Counted from the first letter of the stretch, positions 25,781 to 37,945 are shown. The stretch: DNA of 64,000 nucleotides from Thysanoteuthis rhombus (GCA_963457665.1 OY735215.1:26310597-26374596), one strand, 5' to 3'. Notes: generated by a model from the letters alone, not told the origin. Numbers and translations are program-made.

Positions 25781-26835
25781 TTTATGTGATCATGTATCAG
25801 TACATTTGGAAATATATATTAACTTTATGTTGGTCCGAGTGTCTGTCTTTGCAAGTTATATTTTGAGATTTATGACTGTGTCTCTAAATATATACATGTA
25901 TATATATTTGCAAGTATACATTTGTTTGAGTGTTCATGGTTTTATATCTAATAATTTGTATGTGCAAGTATATAAGTGTGTGAATGTGACCAAGTTTTTG
26001 TATGTACGCACATTTGTGGATTTCAATTTCTTATCCCACTCAAACACATGCGCACATGACCTCCATTCTTCATAAATTTCAGCATGACATGATTTAATAG
26101 CCGTTTGTTCAATTTCACCAGAAATTTCATATTGATACATTGCTCAATCTCTGAACTGACCATTTTAACAGAAAAACATGTCTAGTTCAAGCAATGCATA
26201 CAGCAAACTGAAGACATGAGTGGACTTTAACTTTCAGGGGTTGTTTAGGTTTGCCCATTGGTCAATGTATTCTATGTTGTTACTGTATGTGTGCTGTGAT
26301 TCAACTCAAATAAGTAAAGTCTCATTTTTCCATAGCCACACCTCGTATTCATAAAAATGTGGATGTGCATATATATATATATATAACAACTGTCCAGTTC
26401 TGTCACTAAGTATGTGTCAGTTTTGTACAATGGTTGTCAAATTACATCCTTTTGGCTCCTGGTTGGGTATGGGGAAGAGAACAAGAGAATTACCATGAGT
26501 GTGTAAACAAAATTGAAATTTCTTGGAGTGTCTGAGTGCAACATAACAATAGATCAAACAAAATGAATTTTGTGAATATGAGAACCCAGTATCAATGAAG
26601 AGCAAATAATTTCTCATAGAACCAAAACTGTCATCACAACTGGAGCTAGAAGGATGGAAATTTCAATATTTAGTAATGATTAGCCAGACCAACTTGGTAA
26701 CCATTATACCAGGATAACGCACCTGAAAATACTTACAGTATCTTAGTTTTGGCACAAGACCTCAAGTATACGGCACCAATAGCTGCAGAATTTTAGCATT
26801 TTATCATAATAAACAACCTCATTTGTTAAACAGTA
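25781..26835. other. Non-coding stretch, no gene seen
   Basis: TG-rich decay of the preceding microsatellite to about 26000, then AT-rich sequence with a short (TA)n run near 26370-26384. Nothing else recognised. Confidence 0.45.
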
Positions 26836-26844
26836 CAACCTCCC

Positions 26845-26920
26845 TAATATGGAATTCTTTGGATCTGGCAAGTACCAGTTTTGGGAATTTTGGGTTTTCC
26901 CACCTAAACCTTTATATTCA
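26845..26920. mobile_element. Possible pogo-type transposon end
   Basis: The run ACAACCTCCCTAATATGGAA followed by 'ttctttggatctggcaagtaccagttttgggaatttt' resembles the terminal sequence of pogo/Tigger elements, which typically read as 'acctcccta...ccgg..cctt.ggacc'. No matching second end or transposase was found, so this may be a solo end or chance. Confidence 0.3.
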
Positions 26921-27259
26921 CCTGATGCTATGCAATAAAAAAATGTGATTTGTTTTTTTTGTGCAAAAATTGTCAACAGAATTAGTTGATTCAAAAAGTA
27001 CCAAATTGCAATTTTATAATTTTCAAAAAATTGGTAAGGACTGATTAAATATTGGTATTCATAGATAAAAAGATTCAAACTTTATCAGCATGACAACCAC
27101 GTGATTATATTTTATGTTTGTGAACATTTGGAAGGAAAATAAGACTGAAAGCAATGTATGACTTGCAGTACAAAAGAAAATGGGGAAAAAAACTGATTTT
27201 AGAGGTTTAGGATGATGGGGATTCAACAAGTATGGTGGCTATGTATTTTTCCCTTTTCA

Positions 27260-28600
27260 ATCAGTTGTTTTCATTGTGTCAGTTCTGATATATTACCATT
27301 TGTCCTAAAACCTTGCAAATTGGCATAAGTACTCTTTTCGGTAGTTTTGGGGATTTTTAAAAATTTCCATAATTTTTTTTCATGGAATTTGTTCGTTTTT
27401 TTCAGTTTTTCTCAACTATCTTTTATCAGAGCTACCAGACACACTATTTGGCTTAGAGAACCTTGCAGTTTTGCATGAATACTTTTGTAGCGCCCCCTAT
27501 ACTTTTAGTTAGGAATTAAATACGAAACTCCGTTTTAGCTAGAAATCAAAAAAGGTCACTTCTGATGACCCCCATAAAAAAAACCTGGATGCACATGGTC
27601 AAATGCTCATAGGCGCCAGCACCTCTAGCTGGTTAAGCCTCTAGCCCCGGCACTAGTTGACGGCTACTCTTTCTCTCTTTTTCCTTCTCCCTAAGATCGT
27701 TATCATTTCGCCGACCTCCCGGCCGATTCAATATTGACCATTTTTCAACCGTGACCTTTCTCTGTACTAACCTTGCCCATTTCACTTCACTGATGTCAAG
27801 ACATCACACATACACACAGCTATGCAGTTATGCCACCATGTCTTAACCACGTGCTCATAATGCATATACACCTCTCGCTATCGTGAATAAAGTGGCAAGG
27901 CTTTTTACTATCCGATAGCCACAATAATCTTTCCTAATTTCTTTTACATCAGGAAACATGCGTGAATAAAACTCAGTGTTCTCTGTCTTTCATGGTCTGT
28001 CTGTCAAGAGTCTATGAGCGTTAGAGAATAGCTACCAAGTCCACACAAACTTGGCAGTATGGCTCGCACACTGAACCTGGTTTCCATGTATCCCTTGGTA
28101 TGATCTAAGCCATACAGATTCCAAAGCAGCTCAGACAACTCCTTTTGCTTTGGATTTTTCCAAAACTTTTGTAAATTTTCAAAAATGGAATATTTTGTGT
28201 TTTTTTTTTTTAAATTTTAGTCTTGTGTCAATGCTACCAGTCATATCATTTGGCACAGAACATTGCAAATTCATAATTAAAAAAATGACATTTTTTTTTT
28301 CTTTCAAAAAAAAGTAACTTTCGGATACTAGTATCATTTTTTCAAATGAAATAGTAACTGTAGTAGCAGACATGCATACAGGTCAAAAAGTTGACTGTTA
28401 TTTATCTATTTTTTTTCTATTAGGTGAAACAGTCCTTCTCAAAGTAAGGTTGGGAACACGTCTAGAGATCCCCTGAAGATAATTGGGGTTGCAGAAATAT
28501 TTTAAAACCTTTCTTTCTGAAAAACAATATTTTGGGTTTTTTTTGTAAAAAATGCTTTTTTGCAGAAAAAAATTATTGGAGTCTTTTTGGATTCTGGTAT
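27260..28600 (+). repeat. Dispersed repeat cassette with hAT-like end, copy 1
   Basis: Units carrying 'gctaccagacacaccatttggcctagaaccttgcaaatttgcatgagtac' occur at about 27285, 27430 and 28222. They are followed at about 28390-28560 by 'tgactgttatttatctatttttttc...gtgaaacagtccttctcaaag...agataattggggttgcagaaatattt'. The same succession of repeat units, then 'tgacagtcattttttattattcatttc', then 'ggcttctcaaag...ggtgtcacagaaatat' is present at 60960-62330. The 'ttctcaaag' segment resembles hAT transposon ends. A possible LTR (27486 to about 28136) interrupts this copy. Confidence 0.6.
27486..28136. mobile_element. Possible solo LTR inside the repeat cassette
   Basis: The stretch is visibly GC-richer than its surroundings. 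It starts TGTAGCGCCCCCTATAC, contains two AATAAA signals (near 27884 and 27963) and GC-rich tracts (for example 27650-27725), and interrupts the repeat unit 'gcatgaatact | actccttttgctttggattttt'. This is the anatomy expected of a solo LTR beginning with TG. The right end is uncertain (either ...GCTACCA at 28037 or ...CAGACA near 28136), and a clean 5-bp target duplication was not seen (ACTTT against ACTCC). Confidence 0.4.
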
Positions 28601-30230
28601 AATCGTGTCAATGGTACTAAATATACTATGGTGATCAACTTAGTGGCTGATGTGGTGTTTTTCTCTTAAACTATGAAATCCTTTGCTACTATGCTCAGTG
28701 ATATTCAGAAGCAAAAGAATTGCTCTCATGACTAAACAAGTATTTCATCAGTCTATTTAATATTAATATTTGCACGAGTGATCTATCTGATGCCACAAAA
28801 AAAGATTCATGCGTTTAGTAAAGGAACAATAAGGAATGAAAGGATGGTTAAGGCAAATAGCTAATACAGAAGAATTTACTTTCATTAAAGCCTATAAAAT
28901 CAAGCAAGCATAAAATATGAACAATTACTGATAAAAAGTTAAGAGGTAAACAGGTTTGATTTGTTATGGTGAGAGTTGCTATTTTCTGGGTACACAGCTG
29001 AAAGATACTTGAATGATTGAGAGAATCATGTATAAAGACAAATGTCTAGAGGGTCAGATTTATTTTCTAAAATAGATGTGTCCATTAACTATGTTTCTTT
29101 TCGAAATCTTTGCTCTTATAGTGTGCTCAAGAGTAATTACTAGTAATTACTCCAAACTTGGCAATTTTTTTGAATCAATCAAAAGTGTCTGATAAGTGAT
29201 TGCAAAACTAGCTGTAATATCAGTTCTCTTTGTTTAGTATTTTCATCCTTATATACAGTGAATAAAAAAAAAACCCTCAAATTTTATTTGTTCAGAGTGA
29301 AGCCATAAAGTATTGAAAACAAAATTACAAGATTCTGAAATCGAAAACATTACATTCACCCTTCTCTCAATGGAGCTATCTTCTCAGATACAAAAGGAGA
29401 AAGCCAATACTCTGCATTCAAATAACCTGCATCAAGAGCACTTTCAGCTTAGATGAAAAAGCTGAGTTTTCATTCATTTATTACCCTTTTCCCCTTTTGA
29501 TGTAACAAAGCGGGTAAAGAAGGCTGGAATAACTTACTGTCCATAGGAACTTAAGCACAGCATCTTACAGTACTAAAATTTTAATCCTCCTCATATCTCT
29601 CATACTTTCTCTTCTCCCTCCCCACCTATCCTGCAATGTAATGAACAAGGGCAAGAATGGAAGAAGGCATTTATACTTGAATGGTAGTAAAAGTGGTCCA
29701 GCCTTCACTCTATCTGTCATTCATTTATTACTCCTTCCTCTCAAGTCTGAAGCCTAAAAATTAAGATATAGTAGTAGTAGATCACTGGAATATAGACAGA
29801 TAACAAAAGTAATAGTAATAATGATGATGATGATGATGATGATGATGACGACGACGACGACGATGACAACCAATAACAATAGCAATAACAGATACCTGAG
29901 TTTCATTTGCTTTTGCATGTTGTTATAGTTAATACAGATATATTCCATAGGTAATAAATCACTTTGATAAAAATTATATACTACAACTGCAGAAATATAT
30001 GTATGAGAGTTATGATCATATCTTAGTTGTCAACACCAGTGGAATTTTCTTGGGTCCAGCTACTTACTATTCATATATTTAGAATTAATTTTCAATGTAG
30101 TTATCTGCCTATCTTCTGCTCTACAATAAAGTTTGAGCTATAAGTGCTATTCCAGCACTTGAAATTTACAAATTATGATTTGTTTTACAATATTTCAATC
30201 AGTATTGGATGATTAGGTTATATCTGACAT
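28601..30230. other. Non-coding stretch with a GAT/ACG run
   Basis: A trinucleotide run (ATG)n passing into (ACG)n lies at 29820-29866. Otherwise AT-rich sequence without coding signal. The minus-strand open frame 29754-29948 is the repeat translation. Confidence 0.5.
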
Positions 30231-30231
30231 A

Positions 30232-30445
30232 ATGGTAAACATTTTTATAGACAATGAGGAGAACACAAAAAGGGTGAATAAGTATTTGTTCATGGACAAT
30301 TCGTAGGGAGTAAACCGACATCATCAGCAAGATGGAGAAGCAAAAAGAAAATCAAGGGTTCTCTTCATTTCTCCATCTTGCTTACAGCCTAGGAAACGTC
30401 CAGGAACAAATACCTATTCACCCAATTTCATTGTCTATAAAGATT
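30232..30445. mobile_element. Foldback (MITE-like) element
   Basis: The left arm, TTTATAGACAATGAGG then GGGTGAATAAGTATTTGTTC, is inverted in the right arm, where the reverse complement reads TTTATAGACAATGAAATT and GGGTGAATAGGTATTTGTTC. Inside, GCAAGATGGAGAA is inverted again as TTCTCCATCTTGC. The whole of about 210 bases can fold into one long hairpin with few mismatches. No coding capacity. Confidence 0.85.
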
Positions 30446-31490
30446 TTCACCAAAATCTAATTACCAAGTTGACCCTGTTTTAATCAAGAAAGAAATTGAA
30501 AATCAATCTTGCTAACCTTTCAATTAAACCTCTAGACAGATCCTAATTAGCTTCAATATGAAAAAATTTGACACCAGGTGAACAAGTGAGCTTTTGCCAA
30601 CCATTATTCATTTTTGACTGATATGTTCTTTCATCTTGAATCTTTTGCTTTTTATCACAACTTAGTCGGATCGTCAGTTTATGGCAGTGAGTAAACAGCA
30701 AAGATCGCAGATTGGAAGTAAAAAATAAAGAATAAGCTCAAGGCAAAAGTTGGCTCTATACTCTGGTTGTCAAAAGAATCATTAGATCATGTAGGGTCAT
30801 GCAGAAAGAGAGACGAATAATGCTTAACATGTAGAGTGCAGTTTGGTAGAGTTGTAACTTGAATTTAGAAAAGGGCTTTTGCTATAGATTAATGATTAAG
30901 AAGCTAGTCTTGTAGACATTGCTAGTTTAGATAGTTCAGTTAAGAGTGATTTTGGTTTAATACCAAACTAAATTAAGCTTAGTAAATATTGTTGAGCCCC
31001 AATTAGTAATCCACTCTTTTGGTCTTATTATGAAATGAAAAGTTAAAAATACATTGTCCTTTTTGTTTTTGAAACATATTAGAAATTATAATTTTGATTA
31101 TCAAGCTGAGCATTCAAAATTCATCATCCTGATGATAGCACAGAGCATCTTCAATTAAAGAAAATGTAAGAACAGATTAAAAAAATATGTAATAAGTAAT
31201 TATGATAAAAATATTTCATGTAACCAACATTTCCATTTAGAATCTCAAAAATGTTTCTTTTTTCACTTTACATTTCTTGTTTACACACCAGTGGTGTAGT
31301 GCTGTGGGAATGGTTTTCCTTTACTTTTGTGGGGAGAGGGAATAGTGTTCCCTCACTATCTATTCACAGCAAACCCCTCAAAAAACAACTTAAAATTCAC
31401 ATCAAATGTTATCAGAAACTGTTTCTGAACTGATACCCTGATTTTATACCCTAAATATGCCAGTCGGCCTAGACAGTGTAAATAAAAAAA
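30446..31490. other. Non-coding stretch, no gene seen
   Basis: No recognised repeat. The open frame 31251-31433 has no family signal. Confidence 0.45.
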
Positions 31491-31494
31491 ACAA

Positions 31495-31600
31495 TTGAAG
31501 AAATGGGCTGCTACAGGAATCAAACCTGTCCATCAGGAGGCTGTCTTAATAGAATGACACTCTTATCATCTGAGCTAAACAGCTAGCAAGTAAGTCAGAA
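31495..31600 (-). mobile_element. tRNA-derived SINE head (Lys-like)
   Basis: The minus strand reads GCTGTTTAGCTCAGATGATA (box A) and GGACAGGTTTGATTCCTG (box B), with CTATTAAGA in the anticodon-arm position. This is one of the best tRNA-like heads in the window. The variable region is expanded and the acceptor stem does not close cleanly, so it is called a SINE or tRNA relic rather than a tRNA gene. Confidence 0.65.
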
Positions 31601-31689
31601 GCTTGAATGACTACTTTATACCCAAATTCAAGCTTCCCACTTATCATTTATAATTATTTTTAATTACACAAATAGGGAGCAGCTGCCTT

Positions 31690-31960
31690 CATTACATTAG
31701 AAAATACCAATATCGATCAGACCCCACTTAAATTTACCGTTAATTGACCTTTAGAGAATACCAGAGATCACCACCACCTATCCTACGTCCATCCTTGGGT
31801 TACCATTGTATATGAATTTGAAGCCTTTAGGATGCAGCTATCCCTATTAGTTTGAAGATGCCAAAATTGACCTGACCCTAAATTGACCTTTAGAGGTCAT
31901 CACGATCTATCCTGTGTTCATCTTGGGGTCAAGTTCAAACTTTAGACATGAACATAAAGT
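31690..31960. repeat. Tandem duplication, about 130-bp unit
   Basis: Two diverged copies of 'gatcagaccccacttaaattgacctttagag.ataccagatcac...tatcctacgttcatcctgggtt' starting near 31715 and 31866. Confidence 0.65.
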
Positions 31961-32247
31961 TAGAAAGAAACATTTGTTTTTTTTATAGCATTATACATAT
32001 ACATATATACATATAAATATCTTTCCTCAAATCTCAAACATGTAAACAGCATACTGTTTTCCTCTGCGCCACAGCAAATTTCTGTGAAAAATATGGCTGG
32101 CAACCATTGAAATGCATCAAAACATGCCCAAGGAATAATAGAAATTATTGAGATGATACATCAGCTTTTCTTTTAAATTTTTCCCCTTCATTATCTAATT
32201 GTCGTTTTTACCAACATTCTGTTGGATCACTTCACATTCACACAACA

Positions 32248-32282
<35 letters not shown>

Positions 32283-33015
32283 GAACACACAAATATATAA
32301 ACGTTTTTTTTTCACAAACTCATCATTGATTAGAAATAGCAACTGCCATTCTTTGATCATTTATGATACAATACCATACAGTTTTTAGTGTCTACAAATA
32401 GTTTGCGGAGAATCCTTGATGATGATCAAGTCTGCACCTTTTGCCTTGTATACAAAGGAAGATAAGAAAATTGTTGTAGAACTTTCATATCAGCTGTACA
32501 TGCTCAGTATAAGTATAATGTCCTTGTTTATATTCTAAGTAGATTCAATCTTTTTAAATTTATTGGGTAACCAGCACAAAATGTTCAGAATACCATTTAA
32601 GAGCCCATTAAAAAATGTAGAATTTAAACTTGGTGTTTTGAATATTATACAAACCAAGGACTGAATAAGTAAGTGCAAAGCCTGTAACAAATGTCATAAA
32701 CACACTCTAGATCAATAAAATACACATAAATGTTAAATTACATGCAATTTTACCAGTAAAGCAATTAAATTTTCATGTTTGCTATTCAGCAAGGTGATAT
32801 AAGAAATAAGTCTGATATTTCAGTAATGGTATAATTTTGTTTTCATTTTGATCTTTATGCAGCGGCTATGATTTCAGTTCCATTTAACTCCATATCTATT
32901 TATTTTATATGAATCACATAGTTATCACACTCCTATTATTGCATAAAAAAAACAAAAAACAATTAAAGCTAATAATTAGCAGAAGGGTGCTACATTGTTA
33001 ACTGATACGATTGGT
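31961..33015. other. Non-coding stretch with (TA)n at 32250-32278
   Basis: Short (ATAC)n and (TA)n tracts only. No coding or transposon motif was recognised. Confidence 0.45.
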
Positions 33016-33018
33016 GCT

Positions 33019-34112
33019 ATGTCAAAATATCCAAAGAATTTTTATATCATAAAAGTCCAAAACAAATGGTAGAAGTACATGATGTCCATTTCAAATGGTC
33101 CAAAGACAAAACATCCAACATGCAAGATAGTCAATTGTCAAAATATCCAAAAAATGCAAAAGGCTCCAATGTAATAAGGTCCAATGCAATGAGATTTAAT
33201 GCAGTAAAGTCCAATGCAAATGACAACCGAGGATTTGGGTTTTGATTTTTGGGAACAGGAAATAGTCACAAGAACTCAGATTAAGGTATATATTTTGAAG
33301 GAGATAAAGTTAATTGGTACTTGAGTTAATAATAAATATTTCTACAGTTTCATTAATTTTAGACACGCCTTTTAAAAACACGTATGCTGCATACTCAAAT
33401 TTACATGCCCACACACACATACCACATAAATACATGCAAATACACTTGCTCTACAAGCATACACGTGCCGAACATAAGGTACACACATGTATATACATAC
33501 CATGTATATACATACCACATACATGCTCACACACATACTCTCTACAAACATGCTCCTCATATTCTCATCCACATATGCATACACATGCCCTATATGCACA
33601 CACACATACAATATACACACATGCAGTATAGGCACTCATACACACATGCACAAACTATATGTATGCACACATAAACACTATATACTAACATTCTGCATAC
33701 TCATGTGATATACATTTGTCTGCTTGTAGTGTGTGTGTGTGTATATGTGTGCAGATGTGGCATGTTTATGCAAGTATGAATGTAGTATGTAGCATAAATG
33801 TATTTGGTATGTGCATATACAATATGTGTATGTGTTTATGTGTATGTGTTTACATATGAGTCATACGTGTGCACATATGTAGTATGTGTTTATGTAGTAT
33901 ATGTGTGGCATGTATTTGCATGTAGAGTATGTGTATGTGTGTTTGCTTATGTGTACGTGTGTACATGTGAGGATGCATACATGTGTGTATTTTGTGTGTA
34001 TGTATGTAAAAACTGACTGGAAATTTTTGTATTGGACTTTTTTACGTAGGACATTCTATTCATTGGACCTTTTATGAATAGGACTTTTTTGAATTTGAAT
34101 GTTTTGACCAGT
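33019..34112. repeat. Large imperfect inverted repeat with CA/TG arms
   Basis: The left outer arm (33019-33225) is built of phased 'gtcaaaatatccaaag', 'aaaagtccaa' and 'gtccaatgcaa' motifs. The right outer arm (34022-34112) holds the reverse complement ('attggacttttt', 'ggacattctattcattggacc', 'gaatgttttgacc'). Inside, 33390-33700 is CA-rich and 33728-34010 is TG-rich, so the inner arms also pair: strand composition switches sharply near 33715. All open frames here (33314-33674, 33798-34016 and others) are simple-repeat readings. Probably a non-autonomous foldback-type element. Confidence 0.75.
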
Positions 34113-34412
34113 AACCATGCAAACAGCTGTAGAAAACTGGTGTTCTAGATCAGCTTGTATTGAATGTAAGTCCATTTCCTTTTCATTTCAATCTGCTTTG
34201 ACAGAAAAATATATCAAATAGTTTGTTTTCAGAGAATCTAGTTGTTTAAACATTTTAGATAATCAGTTTTGATATCTTGCAAGATCCCTCTACTTGAATA
34301 TCTCCAAGAACTTTATTGCCTGTTAGAATATAGCTGTATTGTTATGTTAAGAAATTATGTATTTGTTACAAATGCATGGTTGATAAAAACTGCTTGAAAA
34401 AGTGTAGAAATG

Positions 34413-34415
<3 letters not shown>

Positions 34416-34450
<35 letters not shown>

Positions 34451-34510
34451 ATGATGATGATGATGATGATAGCTGGTGCAAAAGTTTCATGCACCCTAAT
34501 AATAATAATG
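34416..34510. repeat. (GAT)n and (AAT)n trinucleotide run
   Basis: GATGAT repeat with one GATTAT interruption to about 34470, then AATAATAAT near 34498-34509. The isoleucine-rich minus-strand frame here is not a gene. Confidence 0.9.
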
Positions 34511-35569
34511 TTGTAAATTAATGAGTGAATATGCGGGAAGTTGAAGAAAAAATTATCTCTGTATACCATGTAAATATCTCTGCATCTATATGAGTATCTT
34601 CTGCATATGTGTGTGCATGTATATATATACATATATACAAGCTAATTGTTTATGCAACCTTTAATATAATGAGTAGGATTTATGAAACAGATCAAAATTT
34701 TCATTCACTCCAACAATATGTACATTACTGGGCTAAAAAAATGAGCCCAGCATTTTCTATCACGTAAAAGATCTTGATACCCGAGAGAACATATTGGAGT
34801 ACATTAAGACCAAACTGGTAGGGATAAGATTTGGGAACATTGACTAGCTGTGAGAAGCATTCAGTGATGAATGGCACAACATTATCACAGCACACTGTTA
34901 ACAACTATCGGGCATCTTGACCAAATGGCTCAGTTTTCTAAAGAAAAACAAGCTATCTATACTAGAATATACTCTATGCACAGATGCTGTATGCACTGTT
35001 GTATAACATTGTTGAAGATTTCACTGATAATTACTAGAATAAAAGAGTAATTACAGAAAATTTGATAAGAAAGGCTTTGCTCATTGTAGAGTGACACAGA
35101 AATTTCTGGCAGTGGGAGGAAAATAAAGCAAGAGTCACAATGTGTCTAACATTGATTGCATCTGATTCCAGGATATCTAGACAAAGTTTTTGATTTTCTC
35201 ATTGCTGCCTACTTACTTTACCACTACTCCTCCATTCCCTCACTTGTTTTAGTCATTTTCTGCCCTAATAAATTAAGCATTTTTGATTTTAGGGAAAAAA
35301 TTGATGATTGAATGCTGAATTTTGCAATTTTCAACATGAATTTTTTTCTAGCAAGTTTGGGTACTCAATCTGCATGTTGTACAGTGAAAATCAAGAGAAA
35401 AAGTGATTGTCAGTGGTAAGGAATTTATCCAAACATAACTTGATAGAATAGGGCTATTCTTTGCCTTATACTTCCCAAAGGAGGAAGCAATTGATTATGA
35501 GATCAAAGGGGTGCACTATGACATTGCAAATAAATTAGTCTTTGGAATTGCAAAATTAAGAATATTCGT

Positions 35570-35570
<1 letters not shown>
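34511..35570. other. Non-coding stretch, no gene seen
   Basis: No interpretable ORF. The run near 34730-34920 (atgagcccagcattttctatc ... caaatggctcagttttc) is less AT-rich than its flanks and could be an unrecognised repeat. Confidence 0.4.

Positions 35571-35572
<2 letters not shown>

Positions 35573-35650
<78 letters not shown>
35573..35650. repeat. (CT)n(TA)n compound microsatellite
   Basis: About 30 bases of CT then about 44 of TA, abutting the first copy of the 280-bp direct duplication. Confidence 0.95.
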
Positions 35651-35659
<9 letters not shown>

Positions 35660-35704
35660 GTGTGTATGTATGTATTTATCTCTTTCTGGGAATAATTTTT
35701 AAGA

Positions 35705-35986
35705 TTTTGTAAAGGAAAATCCAGGCAGATAGGACTTCCTCAATAAATGAAATATGTATTTCCTCAAGAATATTCAGTATTTGCACTTGCAGATGTGTCT
35801 GCAAGTTGATTTGCTGCATATCAGGAACATAATGACATTTTTTCATATTGTCAACTGGTAAGTGCCTTTTAGTTTGACATAACACTATTTGCGGTCAGAT
35901 AGATTTTAAGTAGCTAAGATATCTATTCATGAATTGATTTTCTATTATTTTGTTTACTTAATTTGTGATGGTGTGGGTCACAAAGT
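35705..35986. repeat. Direct duplication, copy 1
   Basis: Nearly identical to 38089-38357. It begins TTTTGTAAAGGAAAATCCAG and ends GGTGTGGGTCACAAAGT. Copy 2 lacks about 12 bases (around 'agatgtgtctgc') and has a handful of substitutions. The minus-strand open frame 35676-35885 is interrupted by that indel in copy 2, so it is not supported as coding. Confidence 0.95.
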
Positions 35987-36103
35987 ATGTTTATAAGTCT
36001 ATGTCACTATCTATATCTACACACATAGAGACACACGTACACATATGGTGACAAGCACTCAACTGTGTATTCAATTATACTGATACATAAGTATACAAGG
36101 ATA

Positions 36104-36302
36104 GATCAATAAATCTATAGCCTGAGATATATCTATTAGCTGAATTTTGATCAGTAATTTTCATCGTGTAATATATTCACTTATACGATTAATATTCACC
36201 ACTGAATTACGTGCATTGACAAAGAAGGAGGTGATGATGAAAAAAAAAATTTGCTAAGTCAAATAAATGCTTTTTTCATTGTTAGGCTATGGACTTATTG
36301 AC
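36104..36302. mobile_element. MITE-like element, copy 2
   Basis: It starts ATCAATAAATCTATAG and ends CTATGGACTTATTGAC, a 16-base terminal inversion with two or three mismatches, about 200 bp long and without coding capacity. The right end (AAATAAATGCTTTTTTCATT ... ACTTATTGA) matches the 9133-9222 element. Confidence 0.6.
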
Positions 36303-37435
36303 TTACCTATGTACATTCAAAATATAGGGACACTTATTTGGAATTATACAAGCATATTTTGTAAATATATATATTAAAAATATATGTACATACCAGTGTA
36401 TATAAAAATGTATATATGTGTGAATGAGCAACTGTATAACTATATATAACAAGTATAGTACCCATAAAAAACGATGAGATTTTCACATTGTTTATGGTTT
36501 GATTTGTACTTAAGAATATTTCAATTTTTAAGCATCGTTTTAAAAATAGTTATATTCTTTTAGGGGGCTTGATTTTCATATCATTTCCAACAAGCTGCCC
36601 ACGTTTAGTCTCACTCTCTTCCAAGCTCACAAACTTACACACAGACTCAATGCTAGAACAGTCAGTCACACTTTGACTACTGCCCACAATTCAGTAATAT
36701 AAATCTTATTTTCTCCCTCACTTTATGCAGCTTTACAGAAAGGAAGAGAGTATTAAACTGTGAATCTTTGATCTGAATAAACAAATAAAGCAACAAATTA
36801 GAAGTCATGGTCTTCACATGAGTAGATAATTTTTTTCGAAATTCACTTATGGATGCATGTGAACATATACAATTAAGCAAGCTCCTTTAGATACTTGGAC
36901 GAGTCTACCTTTCCTCATTGCCTTTCAACAATTGAGAAATTTTGTAAGCAGACATGATGAACTGATGGTTAATTAGAAAAAAGAATTACCAACAAATTAT
37001 AAGAAAATTTTTTAGGCAGTCATTTTGGAGTCACCCACTCTGTTGATGTCAACCCTAACCCCATGGTCTGCCATTGGGTTGAATCATAATGATGAAAAAC
37101 AACAAAGGCAGAAAGGTCTAAATGAATCAACAAACTATAAGAATCCAGTGCTATCACTATCATATATCAATAGAAGTTCTTAATCTAATATTTATTTACG
37201 AACTGGTACGTTCTTTTTCTGTTTTACTGAATAATTTATACAGGTTATTTCAGTTGGTCATCAAAAGAAATGAATCTGAAAATTTGAAAAGCGATCTGTT
37301 TTTTTTTTTTGAAAGATTAAAATATACATTTTAGTAACTTAATTTCTATTCATAAGTTTTTAAATACATCCATGTATCTCTGTAAAACACTTATCGGTTA
37401 GCCTGTCTGTCAGTCCCTGATGTGCTAAATATCAA
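36303..37435. other. Non-coding stretch, no gene seen
   Basis: Short TA-rich tracts near 36365-36415. Open frames 36677-36880 and 37122-37334 lack any family signal. Confidence 0.45.
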
Positions 37436-37439
37436 TTTT

Positions 37440-37870
37440 CTCTGCTGCATCATGTTAGATTGATATGAAACTTGGTTAAGAGCTCCAGGTGAATCATCCT
37501 CATCTTACTCCTACTTCTGCTACTATTAATACAACTAGTAATTCTAAATATTAATTTTTTTCTGCTGTATCATATTGGATTGATATAAAACAGTCTAGAC
37601 CTTCAGGTTAATCATCTTCCTTTACTTCCTCTTCCTCCACCTGCTATTACTACTACAACTACTACTACATTCAGAATCCTTTTGAAATCAGAAAATCCTT
37701 TTTCTATTGGTTAACTCAATCATATTGGGATCCTCTTATTCTTCTATTCAGCTTCTTATTCCTTTCTCACAGTGAGAAAATATTTGCAATTTTTTGGATT
37801 ATGTAGAGTTAGATTGATTTGAAATTTAGATCAGACGTTGGGGTCAATCAGGTGTACCATTCTTCCTCTC
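37440..37870. repeat. Tandem repeat family A, inverted copy
   Basis: The units contain 'tctgctgcatcatgttagattgatatgaaacttggt', 'ctccaggtgaatcatcctc' and pyrimidine-rich 'tactcctacttctgctactatta' patches. Their reverse complements match the repeat at 23720-24110. Confidence 0.8.
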
Positions 37871-37937
37871 CACTTTTTGGTTGCTCGGGAAAGTCTACAA
37901 GCAAGGACGTAGGAGTAAAAAATTTAAAGGCTCAATT

Positions 37938-37945
37938 CTCTCTCT

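Noticed and set aside
29820..29866. ATG/ACG trinucleotide array as a CRISPR-like or coding repeat
   Set aside because: Simple trinucleotide run with no spacers.
31495..31600. tRNA-Lys-like sequence as a functional tRNA gene
   Set aside because: Boxes A and B are good, but the arm between them is too long and the acceptor stem does not pair, so a SINE or tRNA relic is more likely.
33314..34016. Overlapping His/Thr/Tyr-rich and Cys/Val-rich frames
   Set aside because: All lie in CA- or TG-rich arms of an inverted repeat and have mirror-image frames on the other strand.
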